Positions 39,561 through 49,461 of a stretch of DNA of 64,000 bases are shown piece by piece. Source of the DNA: JADGNZ01 sp963715895 (GTDB taxonomy: Bacteria > Acidobacteriota > Thermoanaerobaculia > Gp7-AA8). The DNA lies in NCBI GenBank assembly GCA_963715895.1, contig OY970284.1:2728001-2792000 (forward strand), given 5' to 3'. Under the pieces are notes generated by a model. It was not told the DNA's origin. It worked only from the letters and a program-made list of their open reading frames with translations, and did not search any database. The translations under genes and the position numbers were made by a program. Within the stretch, counting starts at the first letter, position 1, and each line of letters begins with the position of its first letter.

Positions 39561-40127
39561 TCAGTTTCTGTGATGAGGAATCGGATCGGTCTGGCCCTGG
39601 AACAGATCCTCCGCGCTCGTGCCGTACAAATCCGATTCCGGAACGGGAGTGGACAGCCTGAAAAGCAGCAGTTGCGCAGGCTCATCGATGCCGGCACGCA
39701 GTTCGACCGGGATCTTGCCGAAGTTCGCCATCTCCAGTGTGATGGTGGCGTTGAATCCGGGATCGATCTTCGGTGCCGTGACGTGAATCGTTACTCCGAT
39801 CCGCGCCCAACTGCTCCGGCCCTCCACGAAACCGGCAAGATCCGGCGGAATGTAGACACGCTCCAACGTATGCGCCAGCACGAACCCTCCGGGCTGGAGC
39901 CTGAAGGTATCCGCTTCAACGTGCTCCCAAAGGTCCGCTGAGTTCCAGAGTGACTTGTCGACGTTGATGCATGGAAGGTAGGAGGGAGGTTGTTTGAAGG
40001 TGGTGAACTTTCGTCCGAGTTTCAGATCGACGGACACCTGCGCCACCCGCTCCTCGGTGATCGCAGGATCGAAGCGGAGCTTTCCTTCGTGGAGGTATGC
40101 GAGGATGTCAGGCTTGGACAGCAGCAA
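39561..40127 (-). CDS. dcd: dCTP deaminase
   Basis: 188 residues, the normal Dcd length. It converts dCTP to dUTP, feeding dTMP synthesis; the close relative DCD-DUT also splits dUTP. Marks: VSVDLKLGRKF near residue 30, the signature VEGRSSWARIGVTIHVTAPKIDPGF near 100-125 with the phosphate-binding Arg and Ser, and TLEMANFGKIPVELRAG with the catalytic Glu near 130. Homologues act as trimers in the cytosol. Its start overlaps the end of a 112-residue gene by 20 bases. It is a normal metabolic gene, but dcd-like deaminases are also recruited for phage defence, so its place beside a HEPN protein is worth noting. Confidence 0.93.
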   Translation of the reverse strand: MLLSKPDILAYLHEGKLRFDPAITEERVAQVSVDLKLGRKFTTFKQPPSYLPCINVDKSLWNSADLWEHVEADTFRLQPGGFVLAHTLERVYIPPDLAGFVEGRSSWARIGVTIHVTAPKIDPGFNATITLEMANFGKIPVELRAGIDEPAQLLLFRLSTPVPESDLYGTSAEDLFQGQTDPIPHHRN

Positions 40128-40446
40128 ATGGCTGGACCTTGCTCAGCGTTCCTTCGAACAATGATGAAGTCACAGGCTCGCCGGCGACCTTCGCATTGAA
40201 GCGGCTGCCTTCGACGTTTACGATCACCGCGCGAACGAACGTCGAGCCCTCCATCACGGGATCCCGTAGGTCGCCAATGTTGACGAACCCAACCCATTCT
40301 CCACGCTCAGAAACGATGCGAACGAGTCGTTCGTCCGAAAAGGGGCCTGGCTTGGCCTCACATGGAATCCACACAATTCGCCCGGCTTCATATCGCATCA
40401 ATCCCTCCGACAACTCAGTGTCGCACAATTCCAATCTCAGTTTCAT
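40108..40446 (-). CDS. Hypothetical protein overlapping dcd
   Basis: 112 residues from ATG 40446; the far longer frame above it is a shadow of the PBP2 gene. Sequence: KLRLELCDTELSEGLMRYEAG, then EWVGFVNIGDLRDPVMEGST, then FVRAVIVNVEGSRFNAKVAGEP, suggesting a small beta-rich fold. No family recognised. The 20-base overlap with dcd points to coupled translation and a shared function. An alternative start exists at the internal MRYEAG. Confidence 0.6.
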   Translation of the reverse strand: MKLRLELCDTELSEGLMRYEAGRIVWIPCEAKPGPFSDERLVRIVSERGEWVGFVNIGDLRDPVMEGSTFVRAVIVNVEGSRFNAKVAGEPVTSSLFEGTLSKVQPFAAVQA

Positions 40447-40544
40447 CCTCGATTCGCTGAACGCTGGTGATCGCGTCGATCCCGGCACCACTCGTTCTAC
40501 GGATCGTGGAGTCGGACGGACTGCCGCGATTGTGCTTCTAAAGT

Positions 40545-42527
40545 TCAGTGCCCCAAATTCGGGTTCGATCCTGCCGGCGCCGCCGGTGCTTTCTTCACCT
40601 GACCGGGAATCGGGGCCTGACCTTCCTTGATGGCTTCGAGCGTGTCGGGGTTGGAGAGGTCGAGACGGGCGTTCATGACCCGCTCCCGGAAGCGTGACTC
40701 GTACAGCAGTTTGGCCAACGGCGCGGCATCGACGCCGCCGTGGCCGCCGTGCTCGACGAAGACGACCACGACCATCTGCGGATTGTCTTTCGGCGCATAC
40801 GACGCGAACCAGGCGTGGTCTTTGTACTTGTACGGCAGCCCCTCGGTCTTGACCCAGCCGTGTTGTGCGATGACCTGCACGGTTCCAGTCTTGCCGGAGA
40901 CGTTCAACCCTTCGATGCGGGCGTTGCTCCCCGTGCCGCCCTCTTCGTTGACGACTTTCCAGAGCCCTAGTTTCACCGTCTCGATGGCTTTCGGCGGAAG
41001 CGTGACCGTGTGCAATACCTCGCTGGCCACCTGCAGCCGCTCGACATGTCCGTCGGGATTGACCTTCTCGATCATCTTCACCACGTGCGGCCGGTAGACG
41101 GTCCCGCCGTTCGAGATGGCCGCCATCATGTTCGCCACCTGCAGCGGGGTCACGATGAGCGGGCCCTGGCCGATGGCGACCGAGATCGTCTCGGAGGGAT
41201 ACCACTTGCGATGCTGTTTGACGTTCGCCCACTGCGTCGATGGAACCAGACCTGGCTTCTCTCCGTCGAGATCGATCTTGGAGATCTCGCCGAACGTCAG
41301 TTTGTGCGCGTACTCGGCGATCCTGTCGACCCCCAGCCGCGCTCCGACATTGAAAAAGAAGATGTCGCACGACACTTTGAGGGCGTTGGCGACGCTGACG
41401 TCGCCATGCCCGTTCTTGTTGTAACAACGGAAGCGGCGGCCGAAGAAGACCGCGCTGCCTCCGCAGAAGAAGGACGTCGACGTATCGATGGCCCCTTCCG
41501 ACAAACCGGCCATGGCCATGACCGCTTTAAAGACCGACCCCGGCGAGTAGAGCCCCTGGATGGCGCGGTTCAACTCGACCTTGAACGGATTCGAGGCGAT
41601 GGTCCGCCAGACGTCGGGGGTGAAACGGCGTGAGTAGACATTCGGGTTAAAGGCTGGTGACGAGACCATGGCCAGCACTTCCCCGTTGCGCGGGTCGAGA
41701 GCGACGGCGGAGCCGACGAATTCATTTTCGATGAAGTACTGCTCGGCGCGGCGCTGCAGGTCGAAGTCGATGGTGAGGTAGACGTTGTCGCCGGCCACCG
41801 GCTCCTTGCGCGCCGGCCGATACTCGGCCAGACGGCGGCCGTGGCTGTCGTACTCCCAGTACTGCGCGCCGTCGCGGCCGCGGAGGTACTCGTCGTACAT
41901 CATCTCCACGCCGCGCTTGCCGAGAAGGTCGCCGGACTTGAGGTCTTTATGCGCGGTCAGATCCTTCTCGCTGGCCTCGCCGATGAACCCCATGATGTGG
42001 GCCGCCATCGTGGCGTACGGATAATTGCGGCGCTGCACCGGCTCGACGTTCAACTCCGGAAATGCCACCGCCTGGGCCTGGATCGAAGCCACCTGCGGCA
42101 TCGACAGGTCTTCGGCGATGGGAATGGGATGGGTGATGGGGACGGTCTTCCCCTTCTCGAAACGCGCTTCGATCTCCTGCGGCTGAACGCCGAGTACCTC
42201 GGCCAGAAAGGCGACGACTTTCTGGCGATGGGCCGGGTCGAGCTTGACGATCGGCCGCATGATCACCCGGTCGAGGCTGAGCGAATAGGCCGGCTGGTTG
42301 TCGGCCAGGATCTTCTGGCCGCTGCGGTCGAGAATCAGACCGCGCTTGGCGGGAGTGACGATCTCCCGGAGCGCATTCGCTTCCGAGAGGTTGCGATACT
42401 TCTCCGCCTGCACCCCCTGAACGACCCAGAACGAGCCCGCCAGGAAAACGAAGACGATGATGATCGCCCACAGAAGAGCGTTGATGCGGAACGTCAGGAA
42501 CTTCTGGTCATCTCGGTAGACGCGCAT
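40545..42527 (-). CDS. mrdA: Penicillin-binding protein 2 (elongation transpeptidase)
   Basis: A 660-residue class B PBP that crosslinks side-wall peptidoglycan in the rod complex. It has an N-terminal membrane helix (about 18-36), then the pedestal domain beginning RGLILDRSGQKILADN. The transpeptidase has Ser331 and Lys334 in SPGSVFKAV, the S-C-D motif in LKVSCDIFFF near residue 385, and KTGTVQV near 525. A Pro-rich tail closes it. It is the last of the mreB-mreC-mreD-mrdA run. rodA, which normally follows, is missing here. Confidence 0.95.
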   Translation of the reverse strand: MRVYRDDQKFLTFRINALLWAIIIVFVFLAGSFWVVQGVQAEKYRNLSEANALREIVTPAKRGLILDRSGQKILADNQPAYSLSLDRVIMRPIVKLDPAHRQKVVAFLAEVLGVQPQEIEARFEKGKTVPITHPIPIAEDLSMPQVASIQAQAVAFPELNVEPVQRRNYPYATMAAHIMGFIGEASEKDLTAHKDLKSGDLLGKRGVEMMYDEYLRGRDGAQYWEYDSHGRRLAEYRPARKEPVAGDNVYLTIDFDLQRRAEQYFIENEFVGSAVALDPRNGEVLAMVSSPAFNPNVYSRRFTPDVWRTIASNPFKVELNRAIQGLYSPGSVFKAVMAMAGLSEGAIDTSTSFFCGGSAVFFGRRFRCYNKNGHGDVSVANALKVSCDIFFFNVGARLGVDRIAEYAHKLTFGEISKIDLDGEKPGLVPSTQWANVKQHRKWYPSETISVAIGQGPLIVTPLQVANMMAAISNGGTVYRPHVVKMIEKVNPDGHVERLQVASEVLHTVTLPPKAIETVKLGLWKVVNEEGGTGSNARIEGLNVSGKTGTVQVIAQHGWVKTEGLPYKYKDHAWFASYAPKDNPQMVVVVFVEHGGHGGVDAAPLAKLLYESRFRERVMNARLDLSNPDTLEAIKEGQAPIPGQVKKAPAAPAGSNPNLGH

Positions 42528-42540
42528 GGGTGTTGGGTTT

Positions 42541-42711
42541 TGGGTTGTCGGTTGTCGGTTGTCGGTTATCGGTTGTCAGTTGTCGGATATCGGGTCTCGC
42601 GGTCTCGCGGTGTTTGTCTTGAAGGGAGCGCCGAATCGCCGAACAGCCGCGAGACCGCGCAACCCCGAGACCGCGCAACCCCGACAACCGATAACCGACA
42701 ACCGATAACGG
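42541..42711. repeat. Nested repeat: TTGTCGG arms enclosing GTCTCGCGG arms
   Basis: The outer left arm has six near-tandem GGTTGTCGGTTATCGG-type units and the outer right arm their complement (CCGACAACCGATAACC). Inside lies a second pair, GTCTCGCGGTCTCGCGG against CCGCGAGACCGCG, which is the family seen alone at 2757-2820. The element fills the mreD-mrdA gap within a single operon. The outer family recurs at 45259-45430 and 53508-53676. Confidence 0.9.
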
Positions 42712-42721
42712 TTTCAAGCAT

Positions 42722-43228
42722 TCACCACCCCGCCGGTCTCCTCGTCGCTTCGATCGGCTCTTCGCGCAGGAACAGCGTCAGGAGGAGATAAACGATCATC
42801 CCGAACAGGCAGGTGAAGATCGTCTTTACGATCATCCCCTGTTCGAACATCTCCACTTTCTGTTTCAACAGGATGTTCACGAGGATGTAGATCACCAGCT
42901 CGTTCACGATCACCGCGCCGACCAGGCAGGCGCCGAAGGCCAGCGTGCCGCGCAGCACGAGCCGGGCGTTGATGTACGCGACCGCGTAGGCGCAGACGGT
43001 CAGCGCGAAGGCATGGAGGCCGAACATCGCGCCGGAGTACGCATCCTGCACCAGGCCTGCGATCACGCCGGCGATGATGGCCCCCAGGACGTTACCCCCC
43101 ATCGAGTAGTAGACGACCAGGATCACGTACGGATTGAAGAAGGCCAGCGCGTTCGGAAAGAAGCTGTCCAGCAGCGAGTGAAGGGTCAGGGCGATCAACA
43201 GCCCCACGGCGAATCGAAGCCACCTCAA
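42722..43228 (-). CDS. mreD: Rod shape-determining protein MreD
   Basis: A 168-residue integral membrane protein with five or six hydrophobic helices (RFAVGLLIALTLHSLL at the start, VILVVYYSMGG, GAIIAGVIAGLVQDAYSG, and a last helix IVYLLLTLFL). The pattern GLVQDAYSGAMFGLHAF is typical of MreD. It links MreC to the elongation complex. The start overlaps the mreC stop (ATGA). The family is poorly conserved; the call rests on topology and on its position between mreC and PBP2. Confidence 0.9.
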   Translation of the reverse strand: MRWLRFAVGLLIALTLHSLLDSFFPNALAFFNPYVILVVYYSMGGNVLGAIIAGVIAGLVQDAYSGAMFGLHAFALTVCAYAVAYINARLVLRGTLAFGACLVGAVIVNELVIYILVNILLKQKVEMFEQGMIVKTIFTCLFGMIVYLLLTLFLREEPIEATRRPAGW

Positions 43229-44085
43229 GGCGCGTACCTCACGACGTCATTGGGAACTTTGCGTGTATGCAGGATGATCACTTCCTCGAGCGAGCCGAAG
43301 TCGACGGACGGCCGAACGGTGATGGTTTTGAAGAGATCCTGCCCCTTCTCGGCTTTCGTGATCACGCCGACCGGAATGCCTTTCGGATAGATGCCGTCGA
43401 TCCCGGCGGTCATGACCACGTCGCCCTCGCGGACGTCGGCGAGAGAGGGGATGTCGTACAACTGGGCGCCGATGCCGCCGTCGCCGCGGAGCACGCCCTG
43501 GCGGCGCGTGCGGTCGACCAGAACGCCGACCGAAGAGTTGCCGTCCGTGACGAGCTGCACCTTGGCCATGTCCTTCGTCGTCAGGACGACGCGGCCGATG
43601 AGTCCGTTGGCGTTGACCACGGCGTCGTTGACCTCGATGCCGTTGTTCGAGCCGCGGTCGAGGATGATCGACTTGAAGCGGCTCGACGTGTCGAGCATGA
43701 CCGGCTCGGCCATCGTGGTCGGCATGGTGAATTCCTCGGAATACCCCATGAGGCTTCGCAGCCGGCGCAGATCGCCCTCCGACTGGCGGAGCCGGAGGTT
43801 CTCGGTGGTGAGCCCGTCGAGCTGCCGGTGGAGCTGCAGGTTCTCGGCCACCGAACGCCGCATGTCGAGATAGCCGTGATAGACGTCCGAGAGCGACTGC
43901 CCGACCCAGTTGACGGTCTTGGGGACAGGCGCGAAGAGGATCATCACGCTGCGCTCGAACATGGTCCGCGTCTCGCCGATGTAGCGGGTCTGCGAGCTGC
44001 GGCTCATTACAAAGAAGAGCGCCGCCAGAACGATGATGAATACCAGCGTCGGGCGCCGGGGGATGACATCAGCGGGTGCGGCCAT
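43225..44085 (-). CDS. mreC: Rod shape-determining protein MreC
   Basis: 286 residues: a short cytoplasmic start, one membrane helix (about 12-27), a coiled coil (about 65-105, LQLHRQLDGLTTENLRLRQSE), then two beta-barrel lobes containing SIILDRGSNNGIEVNDAVVN and DVREGDVVMTAGIDGIYPKGIPVG, both diagnostic. MreC dimerises in the periplasm and activates PBP2. It starts 66 bases after mreB. Confidence 0.95.
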   Translation of the reverse strand: MAAPADVIPRRPTLVFIIVLAALFFVMSRSSQTRYIGETRTMFERSVMILFAPVPKTVNWVGQSLSDVYHGYLDMRRSVAENLQLHRQLDGLTTENLRLRQSEGDLRRLRSLMGYSEEFTMPTTMAEPVMLDTSSRFKSIILDRGSNNGIEVNDAVVNANGLIGRVVLTTKDMAKVQLVTDGNSSVGVLVDRTRRQGVLRGDGGIGAQLYDIPSLADVREGDVVMTAGIDGIYPKGIPVGVITKAEKGQDLFKTITVRPSVDFGSLEEVIILHTRKVPNDVVRYAP

Positions 44086-44151
44086 GGTTTACGCGCGTAG
44101 TGAGCAGGTTCTGAGCCATGTTGCGGTGATTCCGACTTCGGGACCGCGCAA

Positions 44152-45177
<1,026 letters not shown>

Positions 45178-45258
45178 GTTTCTAAGTGTTGTCCTTTATT
45201 GGCGATATCGGAGTTGCCGCGGTGCAAGAGCGCTGCCCTGGATTGGGGGTCGGGTCTT

Positions 45259-45430
45259 GGGTCGGTTGTTGGTGGTCGGTGGTCGGTTGTCGGTTATCGG
45301 TTGTCAGTTGTCGGGAGTCGGAGATTGGAGACGAGGTAGGGACCGTACCTCCGACCCCCGGCAACCGACAACCGACAACCGATAACCGATAACCGATAAC
45401 CGATAACCGATAACCGATAACCGATAACCC
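45259..45430. repeat. Complementary-arm repeat, TTGTCGG/TTATCGG family (copy 2)
   Basis: The left arm has about eight units (GGTCGGTTGTTGG, GGTTGTCGGTTATCGG), the loop is about 45 bases, and the right arm contains eight consecutive CCGATAA units. The right arm has more and cleaner copies than the left, as if expanding by slippage. It fills the gap between the end of the FecR gene and the start of mreB. Confidence 0.9.
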
Positions 45431-45432
45431 CT

Positions 45433-46866
45433 CTATTCTTCCACGATCACCGTCTCCGAAAGCGTAGTTTGTTTGCCTGCCGCGTTGATCGCTTTCACCG
45501 ACACCAGGTTGCGTCCGATCTTGTTGAAGCTGACCAGCTTCTTAAAACGGCCGCTGGCATCGACGTCGGCTTCCTCATCGTTGATCAGAACGGTCGTTCC
45601 CGGTTCGGTCGTCCCTTCGATCATGTAGAACGGTCCGCCGATCGGATAGGGGCGCTTGAGCTGCAGCACCGGCGCGGGAGAGGACGGTGCGGGCGCCCCC
45701 TCGTGGCCTCCGCCGTTGACGCGGAAGCGCCGGAAGGCCGAGAACGGTCCGGTCTCGCCGTCCGGTCCGGTCGACGCCACCCGCCAGTAGAACGCCCCTT
45801 CCGCCGTCACCCGGGCGGAGGCGGTGGTCTTCTGCCGTTTGGAATTGATCTCGAGCGAGGTGAAAAGGCGCGAGTGGGAAACCTCGAGCACGTAGCCGCT
45901 CGCCCCCGGGACCGCTTCCCATGAGAATTCGACGCGCGAGTCGCTGGTGACGAGGAAGACCTGGTTGTCGGCGGGCGTGAGCAAGGCCGGCGGCATGACC
46001 AGTTTCTTTACCGGAGAGAGCGATCCCTCGGGGGTGGCGGTGAGCTTCTCACCGACGGCAATCTTCACGGCCGCGCCGCCGGTTGACGGGGCTACCGATG
46101 CCGATCCCTTTTCGGACACGACGGCCGTCGCCTTCTGGGCATCGACGCCGACCTGTGTGGTCGACTCGGAGTCGACGGTGATCTGGCTGCCGGGGGTGCG
46201 GACGCTCGAGGCATTGTCCGTGGTGGCCACTTCCACCGAGCCGATCTGCATCTGAACGGCGTTGTTCTTGCGGCTGGTGGAGGGGTTGAACTGCGAGTAG
46301 ATCTCCAGAAGGGCGTTGGAGCCGATGGTGTATAGCGAGCCGTTCGAAAAGATCAGCTCCGCCGAGGCGCCGCTGCCGGTCTTCACCCAATCGCCGTTGA
46401 AGAGAGGCGTACGGGTTTCGGCGGCACTCCAATCGCTCGTCGACGACTTCTGATACTGCACGTCGCCTTCGACCGTGAGGAACTGGGCATCGTTCTCCGC
46501 CCCCCCTTTTCCGCTCAGGGCGGCCCGGCTGAACGTTTGGGACTCGACCGCCGCGCTCTCGGCGTCGGTGTACTTGCCGCCGGCGAGGAACGTGCCGGCC
46601 TCGTCGAGCTTGTGCTGGGCGCGGTCGAAGTCGCCGCGATGGCTGGGGAAGTCTTTCGAGGCGGCCAGAGAGTTCAGTGCCTGCCGCGCCTCGGCGATGG
46701 CTGATTCGGCCATGCTGCGCGGATTGCGCTTCTGGTTCGTGAAGTACCACCACCCGCCGGCGCCCAGGAGGACGAGCAGAATGATGATGCCGATCTGCTT
46801 GAGGCGATCGATCGAGACGAGATACCAATCGATCGCTACGCCGGCTGGCTTCTTCTTCTTGGCCAT
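45433..46866 (-). CDS. FecR-domain membrane-anchored protein
   Basis: 477 residues. A Lys-rich start (MAKKKKPAGVAIDWYLV) and one membrane helix (about 24-42) anchor it. A helical segment (about 50-105) is followed by a FecR-like beta domain (about 120-250) with WSAAETRTPLFNGDWVKTGSGASAELIFSNGSLYTIGSNA. After that come a fibronectin-like region with PGASGYVLEVSHSRLF and a C-terminal carbohydrate-binding-like module (YMIEGTTEPGTTVLINDEEADV). The FecR domain here is of the extracytoplasmic type, probably structural and not an iron sensor. Function unknown; next to the rod-shape genes but divergent from ppiD. Confidence 0.8.
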   Translation of the reverse strand: MAKKKKPAGVAIDWYLVSIDRLKQIGIIILLVLLGAGGWWYFTNQKRNPRSMAESAIAEARQALNSLAASKDFPSHRGDFDRAQHKLDEAGTFLAGGKYTDAESAAVESQTFSRAALSGKGGAENDAQFLTVEGDVQYQKSSTSDWSAAETRTPLFNGDWVKTGSGASAELIFSNGSLYTIGSNALLEIYSQFNPSTSRKNNAVQMQIGSVEVATTDNASSVRTPGSQITVDSESTTQVGVDAQKATAVVSEKGSASVAPSTGGAAVKIAVGEKLTATPEGSLSPVKKLVMPPALLTPADNQVFLVTSDSRVEFSWEAVPGASGYVLEVSHSRLFTSLEINSKRQKTTASARVTAEGAFYWRVASTGPDGETGPFSAFRRFRVNGGGHEGAPAPSSPAPVLQLKRPYPIGGPFYMIEGTTEPGTTVLINDEEADVDASGRFKKLVSFNKIGRNLVSVKAINAAGKQTTLSETVIVEE

Positions 46867-47048
46867 CGAACGAGAGCGACTTTATAGCATGGCGGTCCGA
46901 ATCGCCGCGCCTGCCACGGCCGCCGGTTTGCTCCCGGAGGCGGGAATAGCTACACTGCCGCGTTTTTTACGGATTTTCGCGATCGCCCGGCTCCCCGAGT
47001 CCCGCGCCGCGGTTGCCATCCAATCAAGTAAGACAGAGGTTCGTCCAA

Positions 47049-48998
47049 ATGCTCAAGTTGATGCGCGATAGCTTTCAGCACCTCAAATGGATCCTGGTCG
47101 CCATTGTTGCGATCTTCATCCTCTTCATCTTCGTCGACTGGGGCGCCGGCGGCGCCGGCGGAGGCGCGGGAACCGACACGCGCACCTATGCCGCGCGCGT
47201 GAACGGCGAGACCATCTCGTCCCGCGAGTTCGACCGCGCGCTCTATTACATGGAGAAGAACTACGAGCAGATGTACCGGCAGCCGCTCACGCCCGAGATC
47301 ATCGCGCAGATGGGGCTTCCCAAGCAGGTGCTCGATTCGCTCGTCGATCAGCACCTCCTTCTGCAGCAGGCCAAGCGCCTTCACCTCGGCGCCTCGCCCG
47401 AAGAGATTCGCCAGAAGATCCTGGAGGTTCCCACTCTCAATCCTGATGGCAAGTTCGTCGGCCAGGAGCTCTACGCCCGCTTTGTGACGATGTCGGGCTT
47501 CCAGTCGCCGGCGGAGTTCGAGGAGGAGCTGGCCCGCGAGATCACCATCAACAAGATGGAGAACGCGCTCCAGAGCGCCATCGTCGTCTCGCCGAAAGCG
47601 GCCGAGGCGGAGTACCGCCGCGTGAGCGAAAGCGCGAAGATCAAGTACGTCCTCTACCCCGCGGCGCGCGAGACGGCCAACGTCAAAGTCACGCCGGCCG
47701 AGGTGCAGCAGTACTACACGGCCCACCAGTCGCAGTACACCCACGGCGAGCAGCGGGCGGCCAAGTACCTGATCGCCGACTATGCCCGCCTACGCGCGCA
47801 GATGAATCCGAGCGATGACGAGCTGCGCAAGATCTACAACCAGCGCCACGAGGAGTTCAAGGCTGCCGAGGGGGCGCACATCCTTCACATCCTCATCAAA
47901 GTGGACCCGGGCTCCGCGCCGGCGGTCGACGCCGCGGCCAAGGCCAAGGCCGACAGCCTCGTCAAGCAGCTTCGCGCGGGCGCCGATTTCGCCAAGCTGG
48001 CCCAGGAGAACTCCGCCGATCCGTCGTCGGCCGGCAAGGGCGGCGACATGGGTTTCGTCGACAAGGGGACGACGGTCGGACCGTTCGACACCGCCGCCTT
48101 CTCGATGCCGCTCAATACGATCAGCGATCCGATTCATACGAAGGAGTTCGGCTACCACATCATCAAGGTGCTGGAACGCCGTCCGGCAGGTTACCGCCCC
48201 TTCGAGGAAGTGAAAGACCGCATCCGGGCGCTGACCGCCGACCAGCAGGGGAAGGACCGCGCCCGCGACGAGATCACCGTGATCGCGGCGAAGATCAAGG
48301 CGAAAGCGCCGAAGACAGCAGATGAGTTCACCGCGCTGGCCACGGGCAACGTGACCTCCAATGACTCGCAGTGGTTCGGCAAGTCCGACACCATCCCGGG
48401 CATGGGCAACAATCCCGCGTTCACCACCTGGGCGTTCGCCGCCAAACAGAACGACGTCGGCGACATCATCGGCACACAGCGTGGTCCGGTCATCCCGTTC
48501 CTCTACAGCATCCGCGCGGCCGGCGTTTCACCTCTCGACGAAGTGCGCGCCCGGGTCGAAAACGACGCGCGCACGGAGAAGGCCAGACAGCTCGCGCAAC
48601 AGGCTCTGGCCAAGGCATTGCCGGCGCCGACCGTGGACGCGGTGGCCCCGAAGCTCGGCCTGACGGCGGCGGAAGCGAACGTCAACCGGCAGGGATATAT
48701 CGCCGGCTTCACCGGCGACACCTCGGCGCTCGTCGATGCGGCGATGTCCGCTCCGATCGGCGAGGTCAAGGGACCGGTGATGACGGGCGACGGCGCGGTG
48801 CTGTTCCAGGTCATCGAACAGAAGAAAGCCGATCCGGTCGCGCTGGCGCAGAACCGCACGCAGTACATCGACACCCTTCGCCAGCAGGAATCGCGAAACC
48901 TTCGGGCCACCCTGTTGCAGAAGCTGCGCAAGGCCTCGACGATCGACATCAACAAGAAGCTGATCGAGCCGCCCACGCCGTCGCAGCAGGGGGTATGA
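47049..48998 (+). CDS. PpiD/SurA-like periplasmic peptidyl-prolyl isomerase
   Basis: 649 residues from ATG 47049 (AGAGG 10 bases upstream); the 12 in-frame codons before it are not part of the family. A membrane helix at about 14-31 anchors the N-terminus. A SurA-N-like chaperone part (about 35-190) contains RVNGETISSREFDRALYY. A parvulin domain (about 275-378) contains AHILHILIKVD, FAKLAQENSADPSSAGKGGDMGFV and FGYHIIKVLERRP. A further chaperone region follows. PpiD proteins help newly exported outer-membrane and secreted proteins fold near the Sec translocon. Confidence 0.92.
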   Translation: MLKLMRDSFQHLKWILVAIVAIFILFIFVDWGAGGAGGGAGTDTRTYAARVNGETISSREFDRALYYMEKNYEQMYRQPLTPEIIAQMGLPKQVLDSLVDQHLLLQQAKRLHLGASPEEIRQKILEVPTLNPDGKFVGQELYARFVTMSGFQSPAEFEEELAREITINKMENALQSAIVVSPKAAEAEYRRVSESAKIKYVLYPAARETANVKVTPAEVQQYYTAHQSQYTHGEQRAAKYLIADYARLRAQMNPSDDELRKIYNQRHEEFKAAEGAHILHILIKVDPGSAPAVDAAAKAKADSLVKQLRAGADFAKLAQENSADPSSAGKGGDMGFVDKGTTVGPFDTAAFSMPLNTISDPIHTKEFGYHIIKVLERRPAGYRPFEEVKDRIRALTADQQGKDRARDEITVIAAKIKAKAPKTADEFTALATGNVTSNDSQWFGKSDTIPGMGNNPAFTTWAFAAKQNDVGDIIGTQRGPVIPFLYSIRAAGVSPLDEVRARVENDARTEKARQLAQQALAKALPAPTVDAVAPKLGLTAAEANVNRQGYIAGFTGDTSALVDAAMSAPIGEVKGPVMTGDGAVLFQVIEQKKADPVALAQNRTQYIDTLRQQESRNLRATLLQKLRKASTIDINKKLIEPPTPSQQGV

Positions 48999-49022
48999 GG
49001 CACGCGTGCTGGTGGATCTGAC

Positions 49023-49451
49023 GTGACCGCGGAACCCCGAGACTCCGACTCCCCGCAGCCGCGCTGGAACGAGCCGGCCATCCGCGTGCTGATGATGCCG
49101 CGCGACACGAACGCGCACGGCACCATCTTCGGCGGCGTGATCCTCAGTTACATCGACCAGGCCGGCGCCATCGAGGCCCGCCGGCAGGGGAGCCGCCTGA
49201 TGCTCACCGTCTCGATGGACAAGATCGTCTTCCACGAGCCGGTCTTCGTCGGCGATCTGGTCAGCTTCTGGACGGAGACCCTCCGCATTGGCACGACGTC
49301 GATCACTGTCAAGGTCATCTGCGAGGTGATCCGCGGGACCGACCCGCAGAAAAAGGTGATGGTCACGGAGGCGCAGGTGGTTTACGTGAACGTCGGCGAC
49401 GACGGCAAGCCGACGCCGATCATCCGCCGGACGAACGCCTACGGCGTGTGA
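49023..49451 (+). CDS. Hotdog-fold acyl-CoA thioesterase (YciA-like)
   Basis: 142 residues starting at GTG 49023. The hotdog thioesterase signature is clear: MMPRDTNAHGTIFGGVILSYIDQAGAIEA contains the Asn and the catalytic Asp pair region, and FHEPVFVGDLVSFWTE plus VTEAQVVYVNVGDDGKP complete the fold. YciA-type enzymes hydrolyse a broad range of acyl-CoA, limiting free CoA loss. It lies 24 bases after the ppiD-like gene. The substrate range cannot be read from sequence. Confidence 0.9.
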   Translation: MTAEPRDSDSPQPRWNEPAIRVLMMPRDTNAHGTIFGGVILSYIDQAGAIEARRQGSRLMLTVSMDKIVFHEPVFVGDLVSFWTETLRIGTTSITVKVICEVIRGTDPQKKVMVTEAQVVYVNVGDDGKPTPIIRRTNAYGV

Positions 49452-49461
49452 GGGTCGACCA

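Noticed and set aside
40108..41427. 439-codon frame extending the gene upstream of dcd
   Set aside because: The upper part is antisense-frame noise within the PBP2 gene; only the last 112 residues look like a protein.
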